From Branchiostoma floridae (Eukaryota; Chordata; Leptocardii; Amphioxiformes; Branchiostomatidae): 62,000 nucleotides of DNA. Where the stretch lies: contig NC_049988.1 in the NCBI RefSeq assembly GCF_000003815.2, positions 14,064,400 to 14,126,399 on the forward strand, written 5' to 3'. A program made the position numbers and the translations under genes. The notes below the pieces were generated by a model. That model was not told the origin of the DNA. It worked only from the letters and a program-made list of their open reading frames with translations, and did not search any database. Below, in pieces: positions 38,601 to 53,600 of the stretch (position 1 is its first letter; every line of letters starts with the position of its first letter).

Positions 38601-41600
38601 ACAATGAATGCAAAAAAAACCCCCACAAAGACTATGTTATATACATTTTGTATATGCGGATACTGTATACATGTATTGCAAACTTGCAAACACAAGTACC
38701 ATACAGCTAGATACGATCTAAATGCATATCATATAACGTGAATAATGACATGGTCTCAGGTGCCGTAATAATTAGAGTACTTGTGTTTGATCCCCATGGA
38801 TATTAACTATGCCACCTGGGTTATTATCATAGGACAGGTAACAGGTAGGTCCCTACATAAACATCAGGAAATGGTTAACTTCAGCATTATCATGAGCACT
38901 GGCTTCATTAAGAAATTTGTTTCATTTTCTTGTTCTTTTAAGAACTACATATCTAAAGAAAAGAGAATGAATTTGTCATATTGTTACTATAAACATGGTA
39001 TGTTACTTGGGGGGGGGGGGGAAGTCTCTAGAAGTTGCAGCTCTATTTTTATACACAGGAAATGGTTAACTTCATCATTATCATGAATACTGGCTTCATT
39101 ACAAAATTCTTTAAGAACTACATGTACATATCTAACTAAAGAGAGGAGAATGCATTTATCATTAAAAAGTCTAGTATTTTACTATAGATAACCATGCTAC
39201 ACGTACATTACTTAGAGAAAACGTCACTAGAAGGTGCAGCTCTATTTTTGTATATAAGGCCCCAGGTGTGTGAATGTTGCCCCTAATGACATTCCCAGCA
39301 TGTGAAGATTACATGAAAGCGAGCAATGCTCAGGTGAGGGAGCGTAAAAAAACGGAAAAGGATTACGCTTTGTCTACAGCATTATCCTTTGAGTTCAACC
39401 AAACAAAGTATGTTAGGTGTTTCTGACAAAACATCAGTGTGATCAAAAAGAATTTGCCAGTAAGGTAGGTCTTGGCAAATTTCATTGCAAGTTAAATCTT
39501 CAACACTTTGAAAGCTTTTCAAACACACCATCATTCTTTGAAATTGAGTTACAGAATGTTCCAGCCAAGTAATGTTCATGGTTGAATCACCTTTCAAAAA
39601 CATTTCATAAATTTGTTTTCCAAGTTGTATTTAAAAGAGTCAACACACATAGACTGAAATGCCATATACACGTATTCTCCAAGCAGAGGTTGGGTTACTC
39701 ACGGAGATGGTAGTGTTCAAGATTTTTACTGCGACCAGTACTATCTCCGCGACCCAACCTCTATGTATGGCTGTGTACCTCCATGCAAGTTCAGGTACAG
39801 GTACCCTTGTTTTTGGCTACAGAAGTGACCAATAGAGCCGAGTACAGCTAAAAAGGCTGGCACCCAGGCTAGGTATAGATGCCTGTAGCTTTGTTGACAT
39901 TGTTCCCCATTTTAAAACTTTCAACACCACACAGTAAATGTTGACCCAATGTGTCCCTATATCTATTAAGTAGTATGGACAGAATAATAAATAGCAATGG
40001 TATCTTGTTGGGACTATTCTCTTTACGTCTTGTGTAGTTTGGTGTCTCTGTCTAACATCATACTTTTCGGTCCCGAAAGCTGCCTGGCCAGTTTGGAGAT
40101 GTGACGTAGGCCTAAGTATTACAGACAGAATGATAAATGGCAATGGCATCTTGTTGGGATGAATGTGTGTGCAGACTAATTAACCTCCAGTCCTCTGGGT
40201 CTCATAACCATTTAAAGGTTTCACTCATCAAGCACAGGATTGGATATTGTGATTACATACATTTATACATTTCTTCCTGCTTATACTGTTTTGAGAGTTC
40301 TCCTAATTAAAATGTCTGTAATAAAATGGATACAGTGGTGATAATGATGATGAATAAAATGGAAGTGAAATGGACTAGATGGATTTACGTCTCACTCTAT
40401 CTTCTAAGGCTTTCATTTCTTGTCCAAATTGCAAATGTAATGAGGACATGTATGATAAATAACTTCATATTGTAGGTTATTGAAAAAAGGAATTTGAAGC
40501 CTGGCTTGCCAACACTACACCAGGCAGAAATAACGTAAATTGATAAAATTTGGTATAGAGCAGAAATAAGACATACACTCAGCTTCAACCTCTCGTGTAG
40601 TAAACTGTAAAACTAAACCAAAACATAAAGTTAAGGTGAACGTTTATTTGCAAGTTCTTGCCTGGAGGGTAATTGCAAGTTTAAGTTAAGATCCAGATTG
40701 AGAAGTACATTGATTGACTTACTTTGACCTACATTCAGTCAAACTTTGTCGATTAAACAAGCATCAATCAGGGTATGAAACCGTCCTCCCCTTCCAGCTA
40801 AATGAAGAAATGATGAATTTCTGCTTGCTGTCACCTGCTCTCTGTCCAGAACAGTTCCACTACTACAGCGACTGGTCATGCCAGAAAGCACAACATACTG
40901 TAAATCCATTTAAGTTCGCGGGGATTTACATTCGTGATAGCAGGAAAATGGAGTGTTCTTGGTGGGTTCAAGTTCATGGTAGCCCCATAGACTGCAGTCT
41001 CATACTATAATGGAAAAATGTTCCCAGTGGTTTTAAATACGCAGTGAAGTGGTCACCGCAAAAACTGCGAACATAAAACCAATTGTGAACATTTCTGCAT
41101 TTACAGTACTTACCAACCATAGCCTCCTATGCAGACTTCGAGCACGGCGGGCTTTTATTCTATGTGTGTGTGTGTGTGCGCTGGTCAGCAAGTTTCAAAG
41201 ATGGCTAAGGTTGTCTAATGATGGGAATGTGAATTTGCCATGGAAGGCAGTTTGCCTAGAAAGGAAGATTGCTGTGGTCAGTGTGGAAGGAGTTTTGCCC
41301 TGCATAAAATTAAAGCCAGCCGCAACTAGAAGTCTGCGAAGGAGGCTAAGGCAACCACCACTGTGGAAAATTGACACAAATCCGTGTCCATACATGGTCA
41401 GATTAGGGCCACGCTTGACTGACAAAGTAGAGGAAACTGTCCGTTAATGAATATATTATCACTTTTTGAGTGTGTCCAGGGTACTCTACTGTAACAAGAG
41501 GAATTGGATTGGTTCTGTTTCATTGATGCAGTCATTCTAAAGCAGAATTTAATTGTTTATTGGTAAACCAATGGATACGGAGAAATCACCTCACGTGAAA

Positions 41601-44600
41601 TAAGAAGTGAAACTTTTCCTACGAATTGATATTAGTCATTCATCTGCAATCATATCGATAATACATATTCAACAATAACTCTAACAAAAAAATTAATCTA
41701 ATAAACATGTATTAAACATTATTACCTGAGTTTTATTTCTTTAATTCCATATTTTCATGAGATATGATTGAATGGAGTCAATATTGCTAGAATGTCTCCT
41801 TGGAGAGTTGCTGCTTATGACAATCATAACTGTCCGTCCCTATCTGACACATGTAATCAGTAGAGCTGCTGTGGCCAGTATGATTGACAGGGGTGTGGGA
41901 CAACACCTTGGAAGACTTCACCATTGGCCAGAAAATTGCACATTATCTACAGTTACTACAATTAAGTTTAAAGACATTGTACAAGCACTCTAGAATATTT
42001 TGATTGACAAAGGAATAGATTCAACATTTAGAGACTAACATGGCTTGGTTTATTCATTTTCATCTCAAACCATGGCAATTTCACAAAGAGTTTTATTATG
42101 TAATATTTCAATTCCAAGTTTCCACACAAATTGATTCTGACCCCGAAACCTTGCTGTGCTTTCACTGGGCCACATTTTTTCCTCCTTAAGTAAGGCAATT
42201 TTCCTGAGAGAATATGCCACAATATAATCCAACTCCAAGTTTCCAAACAAATTGATTCTGACCCCAAAACCTAGACATGCTTTCTACAGGCCACGTTTTT
42301 TTTCATCCCTAAGTAAGGCAATTTTCCTGAGAGAATATGCCACAATATAATCCAGCTTCCTGCTCCCAAACAAATTGATTTTGCCCTGTAGAGTTCAGCA
42401 GACAAAATGGATCAGAAGCGGGGTGTATCAGATCAAGGTGATTGGCTGTACCTGTGGGGGAGGTAATATCAATATGCGGGACAAATAAATCGCCCCCGTA
42501 GACCCAGATATCACGTCCCCGATAGGAACTAATAAAGTTGATGTACGATTGAGGCATTGTTGCCTCCATGCAGAGCTGAGTTTACATCCCTTTAATGTGA
42601 GTCATGTGGGAAGGGCCCTTTCTCTGATAAGCAGAATGGATGGGAGTGACTAAGAATGTTAATCCTCAAATTATCTTTCCCTTCCGTTACATCTTGAAGC
42701 TATTACCTATAAAAGTTAAAACTGAAGAAATGTATGAAATGAAAATGAGAGAACTTTTAAAAGCAACCTAAGCAATATTATAGCATAAACTTAAAAGTGT
42801 AAATATTCTGGATGCGCCAATCTGTATAAAATTTGATATGTACTGCAATATATTCCCAAATTTACATCATCATTTCACGCTTTGAACGGTTGAAAACGGC
42901 ACAGAATCACGCTGTACTAGGATTCCATAAATATTGTAGAGTAAAGTAAAGTAGACTTCACAGAGTAGTTGCGCCACAGCGGCATCGAATATCGGAATGT
43001 TGGTATGGAATGGAATAGAGATGCTCAATCTTATAATGTATTACGAAGAAAAGTGTCGCCCCAAAATTAACTTTGATAATTGAAATTCTACAACCCTAAT
43101 TCGGGTACATTTAAATATGGCTCAGGTTACATCTAATCTACTGTAACACATGTAGGAAGCTATCAAATTTGATCCTTTTGAATCTTTTCAGCATAGGCAT
43201 ACACATAGTACACATTATACCAGGGAATAATCAATACAATAGATTTTGAAAAGGCTGTAAACGAAAGCCGTAAATCATCCAAAATCTCTATTAAACCCCT
43301 AAGAAAATCATTCTGATAGACCAAGACGGATGTAAGTGCCACCGGACCTTCGGGTCATCCATTTTTATTACCCAGGCTTTCTCCAGGCCATGAAACCCCT
43401 ACAAGTATTGATCGGACAGGCTAGAGTAATTGTGGGATCGTCCCAAATGTCTGTCGAACCAATCCGAGCACTGGGCGCCGAAAGCTTCTTCATCTCACGC
43501 AATTTATCACGATTAGCCCACAGATCATACCTTGAGGCCTTAATCCATACCTTCTCAGCTTGGCTTGGACACTGCTTTGTGGGGCACACAGTGATGATGA
43601 AATGAGAAGGACTGGTTCATCAAAAGATCTAGTACTGACGTATAGTGACAAAGGAAACTTGATAGCATACATGGATGGATTCATCAACTGAAAGAAGGCT
43701 TATAAGAGAAGACTCTAACGAAACCTTTTCATATAGATGTTGACAATCTTTTAGTAGTGTACTATTTCCTACTACAGTATAGAAAAAGATGTCAGATATG
43801 AAAGGGCTCATATTGCTGCGCCTTTTTATCGATCACTGGCTTATTTCAATCATAACTCTTTAATCCCACAGACTTAGATGCTCTTGATAAGGACAATTGC
43901 CTAACCTGTTACGCTGAAGCTGTAAAATCTTAGCCTGGTATACAGCCGTATTATACTTCATTTATAGCTCCCAAGTCTCTTCTGTACCTTTCAGCAAGAG
44001 GAGAGTAGAGGACAGAAGAGACCCTGGAGCTATAATACAGCTGGGATACCAGGCTAGTAAAATCTTAGATTTATACACCAACAAATTCAAGCTAAAGATA
44101 CTAATACAGCACTTTTCTGAAACCATTTTATCAGTGCACTGATAAAATTGTTTCTAAAAAGTGCCATATTTTCTTTAATTTCCTCTCTGTCTAAATGATA
44201 ATCTATGCATGATAAACTCTTATCACATAATAATAGTCACCATTACAACATGTTATTTAGCTTCTAATTTACTTACATGTCATTTACTTACATATTCATT
44301 TCACTGGGAACAAAGCCCCAGACTCTAGTCCTTTATATCACACAGTTTAATCTTGGCTGGCTGGAACAGATTGTGGCCATCTAAAGTGGACTGTGGTCAT
44401 GAGGAAGAAGAGATAGTTATCAACCCCATACAAGGTAGCTATTAATTGTGAGATGGGTATCATTTATTAGGCTATGATGAGAAGGTTTTGGTATTTACTT
44501 AGCTAGATAGGCATCTAGAATTTCTGTAATCTATCATTAAACCAATATAGTTAAATGTTCAGCTAAAAGTAGCAAAATAATGTCATTTTTTCTTTCCTTT

Positions 44601-47600
44601 TAAATCTTAGTCTTCCTTTTATATCTAAATCATAACCACGCAACATTTTTTACAACTTTTCTGTCGATATATGATGGATCATAAGTTTGTGTTAGGTAAC
44701 GCATTATAAAGGATGTTCAATATTGTCGCTACAAAACATGCAAGTGTAGCTTGTATGTCTCAATCAACGTAAAGCTATACTTTCAAATAAAAGGTTTCTC
44801 AAGGAAATTTAAACTACAGACTGGTCTATAACACTCAAACTAAAGCTGACAACTGCCCAAACCGCTCCCATTTATACAGCTGGTATTACCTTACTGCTAA
44901 TACTGTATTTTCCCTGGGTTCCTGTCAGGTAATAGTACAGTAGCCACTGGGAAAGACTCAGCTGTTAGATAGGGTGACAGATTAGCATGATTACACACTG
45001 TGCCTGCAACATGGGGTATCATACTCTTTAATTATCATCACCAGTTTCTATCATGAAGCCCAGCTGTTCATTCATGTCATCTGAACCAAATGCACCATGA
45101 CAATTTGTCCAGGCCAATCTGAAACCCCTTTTATTTGGTACCAAACCTAAGATTTGATGTAAGTGAAGTTCAATTCTGGTAGGCGTGCGGCTTCAATTCT
45201 TTTCCAATGTTTCATCAACTACTGGGAACATGTCCAGAAAAGTCTATCATCGGAGGAGATGACTATAATCCATATAAATGTATGGCGCAGTGGTTGTCTT
45301 TCATGACTACATATATTTGCTGTACGAGTACAACTTTTATTGGTAAAACTATGCCTACAGAAATGAATCAGTTGTATGCCACTCATAACGTTCAATTTAA
45401 AAAAACTACAAACCTATAAAAACCTAAAATCTGCATCTACATTGTAAGTACAAAGGTGACTGGTTTACAGACATTTTTATAGAAAGTGAAGTGAATTGAC
45501 GGAAGCAGCACATCTTATGGGAGGTCTGTAGGAATGTCCAGGTTAAGGTGATCAAATATCACTTCTTCCCACATCCACCAGTCTGGCTGATGTCTCACTT
45601 CCTACAGTGAAAGTTACCCTGATTCATCAATGGTAGTCTCTAACTCAAACAGCATGTTTTACACATTGATTTTCATGTAGGTGAGAAGTTACTTGTGCTT
45701 TGGTAATTATAAGAGTTTAGACAATTGAAACAAATACTTTTTTACCACTTGAACCTCGGATGTTGTAGCTGCTGAATCTGTCAATCAATGCCTTCAAGTC
45801 AAAGCTGGACAGTCACTGGAGGGGGATGGAGTACACGCCTAACCCAACATAAACTCTCTTTACAAACTCTGGACACTGGTTTTTAGAAGCGGATCTTATA
45901 GGCAAAATTACTGCCTTTTATCTGATGACATTGATATGATTATGACGATATAAATGTATTATCTAATCTAATAACTTCATATATAAATGTATGCCTGCTT
46001 TCCTAAGCCCTATTGTAGCTGCCCAGATCTCTTTCCTGAGAATTCCCTTCTACTTCCAGAGGAGTTAATGAATGAAAAGCCAAAAGCTTTGTTTTGCAGT
46101 CCTTCTTAGTGTTAGTGTACCACTTTTTTCATCAATAAACAGTTATGCTATATATCCTGAGAGTGGTAATTCCTAACCAAAAAAGTAAGACTAGCTCCCA
46201 TAGCAGTGAGTTTACAGTCAGAACACACTGCTAAAGACCTGTGGGACAGCAAATCAGATTCTGTGTTGACTGACAATAAATAACTGACAATAAAAATCAA
46301 CTCAAGCAACTCAGAAACCAAACAGAGCCAAGGTTAACAGCATTTCTCCCCCCCTTTATGTGGATAGAAATGAGTGTTCATCTTCAACTGAAGGACACTT
46401 TACTGTTCAGTGGCGGCACTACATCCAGGTACACACAGGCTGAATGGATTGTCTGGTATAGATCTAATTATCAGGTAATAATAAGATGTACTTCTCATCA
46501 GTCTTTGTCTCATCAGCACAGATGAAGCATCTAATAAAATCTCTGGTAATCAATGTTTTGGTAATGATTTGAATGAACAGTTCAAGGTGACAGTTGGTAA
46601 AATGACACGTTGTATTTTTCATTCAAGTCCAGATTTTCCTTCTTTTGAAAGTTTTGTCCATTTGTGAAATTTTTGCGGTTTGTTTTTACAGGATTTTGAT
46701 GACAAAATGCAAATTATGTTTTCTCTCAAACAGCTCAATGTGACAGTCCAAGTTTTGTCAAAACCTTGACATAAATGTTGTATTTCCAAACGATTTAAGT
46801 CCAGATTTTCCTTTTTTGTGAATTTTTTGCAGGTCAAAGTATTTGCGTTTTTTTTTTTTTTCAGGATTCTGATGACAAAACGCAAATTGTGTTTTCTCAC
46901 GAACAGTTTTAAGGTGATAGTCCACGGTTTGTCCAAATCCTGACTCAAACATTGTATTTACGTACAATTCAAGTCCAGATTTTCCTTCTATTGTGAAATC
47001 TTGGCAGCCCCAAAATATTTGTGGTTTGTTTTTTCAGGATTTTGATGGCAAACCACATTGTGTTTTCCCTCAGCTGGCTGCCCAGCTGTTTAAACTTGCC
47101 ACGCAACAATGGATCCAGAGGTAACTCCAGGAGTGCTGAACACAAAGGACAGATAATGTTACTGCAACTTGACTTTCAACAAGACAGGAACAAATATAGG
47201 CTAGGACTGCGATTTGCACTTGGTGATGTTGGTTTGTTTCCTGTTTTTGTAACCCAACTACTTTCAATAAAGCTGACTTGCAAAATGTCTGCTTAAAACA
47301 CAAATACTTCTGTGCTATAATAGTTGGACAATAGAATTTAAAATAGGCTCTATTTTAATACAATGTACTGTATAAGTTGAACTATAACAGTACTCGTGTA
47401 GTCTGCGTATCTGTTGTATTTCAACTTGACTGGATCTATTCCAGATAATTCAAAATTATTTTGATTACCATTAAACATCCCTTTTATGATTTGTCCTGAT
47501 CGCCAGAAAGGTAATTAAACTTAAACTTTGTTTTCGCAACAAATCTTTTCTCTCTAATCCAGATTTTCAGCTGATCTTTTAAAGATCAAGAATAACTATG

Positions 47601-50600
47601 AAAAAGCTGACTTAAATCCATAATGATGTGACCATGAAGAATTGGCTTAGGTTCTTTTTTTTAAGCTCTTCTGTTCCCAAATCCACCAAATGATGGGGTG
47701 GGAACACTTTTCGTCTGATCCCGTTTATACATAGTGCAAACAAAAGGGACAGATGGCCCGATAATGCAAGTGCTTTCCTTTGGTGTAGCACAGATTACTT
47801 CCACCGATTTGACAAAGCAAAGAGAATTGGTCCGACGTCTTTGTGGGAATGCCTTAATCGCGTGGCTTTACACGCTAAATATTCATGAGAACGTAGTCAG
47901 TATTGTGAGATCGCCAACTGCATTTGTTTAATGGCTTTTTCATGATACTTCACACCCTCATATGATTAGGCAGGAAAAGAAACACTGATTTGACCACTAA
48001 ATCTTGCCTCCCTCCCCACATACATATTCAGCAACCTTTTTATTACAGGGACTTTTATGCAGAGTGCACCATTTCCAATTTGAAGAAAGTGGAATTTTTC
48101 AGGCTCGCTTGCTCACTCATGCATTTTACAAGGAAAACCACATCATTTCCATTAGAAAGTTGCAATTTGTTATTTGTTCAGGGCTAGACTGAGACTCATT
48201 TGCATTAGAATTTTGCATGTTTAGACTTTAACAGAATATGGTCTACATAGATGGATTCTATCTGTACAAAATACAAGTTTTCCCCTCAAAAGTGAAACAT
48301 TTTTTAGATTCAGTTTGTTGCCAATGTGATCCATGCTTAGAGTATTCCTGACTACTGTTCCAAAAAACTCAAATCTGGAAATACTGATGCCAAATGTAGA
48401 AATTGGTGGTATCTTAATAAACTGCCATGTGTTCAAAATCAAATAAATGTTGAGAGCAATTCATGGACTTGAGATACAGGTCAAGTGATTGTGTTGGTGT
48501 GGGCCAGACAACTTATCAACAACATTGTAGTCTGGAATGTGGATTAGAGACATTAAGTCCCAACAGATGCAAACAGAGACTAACTTGTCTGGAACTTGCC
48601 CTATTCTCTCTGGGCAGTTTCTCAACAGAATGTCCAAAGGAACCGAAGTACCAAGGCTCAAAGATATGCAATCTAACAAAAACAGGTAAGTAACTAGTAG
48701 TGTAACATGATTTTATGTGAAACTAAAAAGTACAACTTACTACAAGCTACTTTTGCTGTGCACAATTTACATAAGAACTGAACCAATATGTAGAGTACTT
48801 GCAAAAGCTATACCATACATTTGAAACTAATGTTTATTCATGAAAGCTCAAGTCTGTCTGCAGGCCACTTTTCATTGAGGTCATGAGGGAAGAAGCAAGG
48901 GTCAGACAACATATATATACTACAGAGATACAGTTTACGTCATTAAAAGTCCTAATGAGTCTTATAAGTCTGCATACACAACATTACATACATGGTACAA
49001 AATACATAATAGCGAGAAACACGATTCGAGTCCATTCATATCACGCATTACACCCGTATTACCCTTTCCATTGGATCTGCGCTAAACTAAATCTTGTTTA
49101 AACTTGAGGGGTGGTAGCTTGGATACCAGACCGCAGCCCAATCTCAAAACTATCCATCTTGTGGGCACTATATAGATATTTTTGAGATGGGGTTAGGGTC
49201 TGGTAATGAGTGGTATCCAGGCTAGAGGGGGTGTGGGCCTGGCACATGTGTTAGCCCCATGGCTTCTCACCCCCACCTGGTAATTTGTTTATGGCACGAG
49301 TATGAATCTGGTTAATTGGATTATTACACAGCAAGTACCTGTGTAATGAGATGTAAATAAAGCGGGCATGTGTGTGAATGGGGTGCCAGAGATCAGCACA
49401 CTGTCATACAATCTCACGCCTGGGCGACTCCAAATGGAGAGGACTTCATCAAACTTGGCTAATGTAAACTTGGGCCACCACTGGTCAACTTGGCAAAGAG
49501 GTGTGAAAAAAGTAATGACTCTATAACCTTTTATGATGTTGAAGTGACTTTTGATATGCATGTCCTAGTTTTTAGCAGTGGCCTCGCATTTAGCCTGATT
49601 AAGTCTCGCTTATAGTTATAGCAGCCCCCAAAACATACGCCAGTCTCTAGTCTAAGAGGGGCCAGTTATCACTCTCAAAGCATAGGTTGGTGGGGAAAAT
49701 AGTGACCTTTTCCTTATATGATGTACTTTTCGATAAGCCTCACCGAAAAGGTCATGATATTTGCCACCAACCTCTGCTTGGAGAGTACCAGTTACAGCCC
49801 CAGACAGCAGAGTTTATGTGACACAAACTACCCCATATAAGAGACTTACATGTAGGCAATGTGGTTTTCACAACATCTTCAATAAATATGATAAGTTAGA
49901 AAAGTCCTTTCAACTGACAAGAAAAATATTTAGGAAAATATTGCAATCTACTATGATCTACCATGTCATAAAAAATTAGGCATATCTTATTACATCATTA
50001 ACAGAAATAACTCCATTTATTGGCTGTAACCTTGACAAAATGTCAGACTTAGCATAACGAGGACTTTTTCCTAATTGGAATTAGTCCTGATAGCTTCCAG
50101 AGCTCCAGAGTGAAGACATGATGATCATCTACAGTAATGAAATTGCCCCACGCTTTATCTCTGTCAGTCATGATAATCAAGATTGATAACAACATAGTAA
50201 AGGAGATATGGTATGTCACAGCCTAGCATAGAGGAAATCCTGCATGCTATCACCCAAGGGGGATAATGTTAGCCTGGGCTCCTTCCTAGGTTTTCATGCA
50301 CCACCCTGTAAATGTAGGCTTGCTCAAAAACTTGAATGTGTAAAACAACTACAACTTTACAAGGGTAGGGAAGTAGAAGAACATGTTGTGTATCCAAAGC
50401 CATGCTGGTAAGAGTCTTTCTTGGCAGAAATAGCACACAATATTTCTCTGCAATGTACGGTACAATACTCCCATGTGTGTGCCTTCCCCTTATCAATTTT
50501 GATTTTACTATTCTTAGTGATACTTTACGCTTCTTCTATCACATCCTAAAGATGGTGTCTTGCCATTATTAGGCAGTGTGCCCCCCTCCCCTGCTGTCTA

Positions 50601-53600
50601 CTACAGTAATGTCATTGCCTTGTTTGGCCCTAATAAGGCATGGCAGAGAATGGGTCCACCTGGCAATTCCATTATGGCAGCCATGCCATCTGACCATTAG
50701 GTCCACTTATAGGGAACAAGGTCATAGTAGTGCTACAGTACTGTGGGTGTAACTCCGAGTTCAAGCACTCCCAAACTAACATTTTAGTTATTTTCTTATC
50801 TCATTCTTTCTTTGACTGTTGGCAACTTGTTCAAATACACATCTGAATCATGCCAGAATTGTTCAGAACACAGTCACAGAGGAACATATGATACAGGAGG
50901 CTGGAAAAGCTCAAGAATGTATCCTAAATCCCCTTGAGAAGGATTTTGCCAGTGAGCACAGGTCTGGTGGTAACATATTAACTCTGAGGGCAATGAGTGC
51001 TTCAATAGGCTTCATACTTCTTACTGTACAAAAAGCTTTGCTGGTACTCAAAGTGTTAGTTATACTTTACTCTGTATGTGTAACACAAACTAAACTCTGC
51101 TGTCTGGGGCTGTAACTAGTCCCTCCCTGCAGAGGTGGATGTTGGGCTCGCTGCTATAAGCAAGATTTAATCAGGCTAGTTATACTTCATTTAGAAGAAC
51201 TTTACAGAACTTCCCCTTCACACATGCCAAAAGGGTAGGTGTCCAGAGGTTTGTCCACGCAGTAAATAACGACCATGCCTATGTAAAAGTCTTTGATCTA
51301 CTTCATACTTCTGAGAAGTTCTGTACAGAAAGCTTTGCTGACACTTTCAGTGTCAGTTATACTTCATTTAGAAGAATTTTACATGACTTTCCCCTTTACA
51401 TATGCCGTAGGGGTTGGTGTCCAGAGGTTTGTCCAGTAAATAACGGCCGTACCTATATTTGTGCACAGCTGGAATGTTTACATCAGGCCAGCCTGGCTAA
51501 GGACTGACCTCGTCTGTATTTCTGTCTGCGGTGACCTCTGACACCGTGGTGACATTGGATTGGCCTTACCTAATCATGCCATACATGATACAGCACGCCT
51601 GCAAATGTTCCATAGAAATCACTGGAACAACTTTTATACTGTTGCAACTCTTCAGTCATGCCATGTAAAATTATATGTGTGTGTGTCTTATTCAATTCTA
51701 TACAATTTTGATCGCGATTTTCAGTATTCTAAGAGAAAGGAGTGGTAGGGGTCAAGTGTTTGGTAATGGTGACCATCTAAGTTTTGCTTCCAACTGTTCA
51801 TAGTAAATCTCTGTGCAAGGCCTAATGTGGTCTGCTTGCAATTGTCTATAATAAATCTTTATGAAGCCTTGCTTTGCTCAAGAATATGTAGGGATCTTCA
51901 CGTAATGTGCTTGTATAATGCAATCAATCAATGACAAAAAAATTTTCCATTCAGTTCCTGTTAGTGTTATGTTATGGGGGAAAAGTTCAGGGTAACATAA
52001 GGATGACAGTAGCCTTCTAAAAATAGTTGTAACCTGGGCTGCTTGTTCGAGCCATTACCCAATGTTTACAGTCCCATTCCTCTGCAGCATGTTCAGTATC
52101 ATGTATACATGTAGCAGGCACCATGTATTCCCTGTGGCTTGCTAGTCTCTACCAGACGACGCCGGCTATTATACTATTAACAGGGAGAAAAAATTGCAAG
52201 GGGAGTTTTGCTACCAAAGGAGTTGGTCGGCAGCGCACATGAAACTAAGCGCGGACTGACTCCTCTGGCCAATTTCCTGATTTTTGCCAAATTCTACCAT
52301 CCTAGCAGCCCGTAGGAAGGTCTGTTGAGGGCTAGTGTTTTACCATGGGGAAAGTATAGGGGGAGGTTTCAGCTGACCTGTTCTGAAACATGCAACCTTC
52401 AAACACCCAAGGCCCCTTGGTGGACTCAACTGAAGCAACGTAAATCTTTTCCACACAAACTCAGGCCATTCCAGACATTCTCCGGGGATGTAACATGTCT
52501 TGGCTTGCTTCTTCAGGTGGGTTTTCTCAGGTAGAATGCCTACCTGCATATCTTAGTGCACTCTTCCATGACATCTTTCTTGTGTGGGGACCGCTATGAA
52601 AATATACTTTTTGGCAATTTCATGTCATGTAGTTCTGAGTAGAGTAGAGTCGTTTCAGCCGAAATAGGAGTTAAGATATTTTTGATGGATGTAGTGAATT
52701 TTTCTCAATCCCAACAAGCAATGGATCCCGTGCTACATGTACTAGGTATTCTTGTCTTTGTAGTGATATCAAGGTATTTCATATGTTGGTTCAGCAAATA
52801 ATGGCAACAACCTGCCACAAACAATGTTTAAAAAGCTATCTATCAGACCATGGAATAATACTAATAGTAGTATGCTTTGCGAAAATGTAGTTACCCTCAT
52901 GTTTTAGACTTCAACACTGACTTTGGGTTCTTTTACAACCCAAGATTCATTTTCACAGATGTCATGACAAAAGACAACCATTCTCCTTTATCTCTGTAAT
53001 AGAACTGAACAGTTTAATACTAATGTCCTTTTACAGATCTCACTAACATAATTGATAAACGACTCAATAAGCACTGAGCCCATTTCTTATGCAAATTAAA
53101 GTGGAGATCATTAATTACCAGGTGACAAGCCCCCTTTAGTTAACTTATCAGGTAAGCTGAAAGGTCTATAGTCAAGGGTTCTCACACCCTTATCTTCTTT
53201 CTCCGCTGACCTCTGGGGCCAAAAGGTCATGACTTACTCCTAAAAGAGTCATAAATATGGAAGACAGAGTTGCGCCTTAATAGCTTTACCATGAGACCTC
53301 ATGCTATACAGAGGGTCCACAATCAATATTAGGAGTTGCTGTGAAACGTTAGACACTTGCTAGACAAAACACACTCTTTGACCTGCTACTACAGTGCTGA
53401 TTTTCTGGTATACATTTCCCACGCTTGGGTTTAAGCTAATTGGTAACAAAATTTTGCTGTTACTAGACTCTGAAGCTTTTCTAAATCAGTGATATAAGGA
53501 ATTTTTAAGTCTACTTGAGGAAAATTGTATGTGAAAGGCACACAGCAATTATCCGCATGTCTCTTTTATTTTCTACTCCTCCCGCTGCTTACAATGACTT

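Noticed and set aside
43336-43605. 89-codon frame in a GC-richer block of intron 1
   Set aside because: No recognisable domain, frames open on both strands, no splice context.
47734-47931. 65-codon frame in intron 1
   Set aside because: Short, without family resemblance; no supporting splice or start signals.
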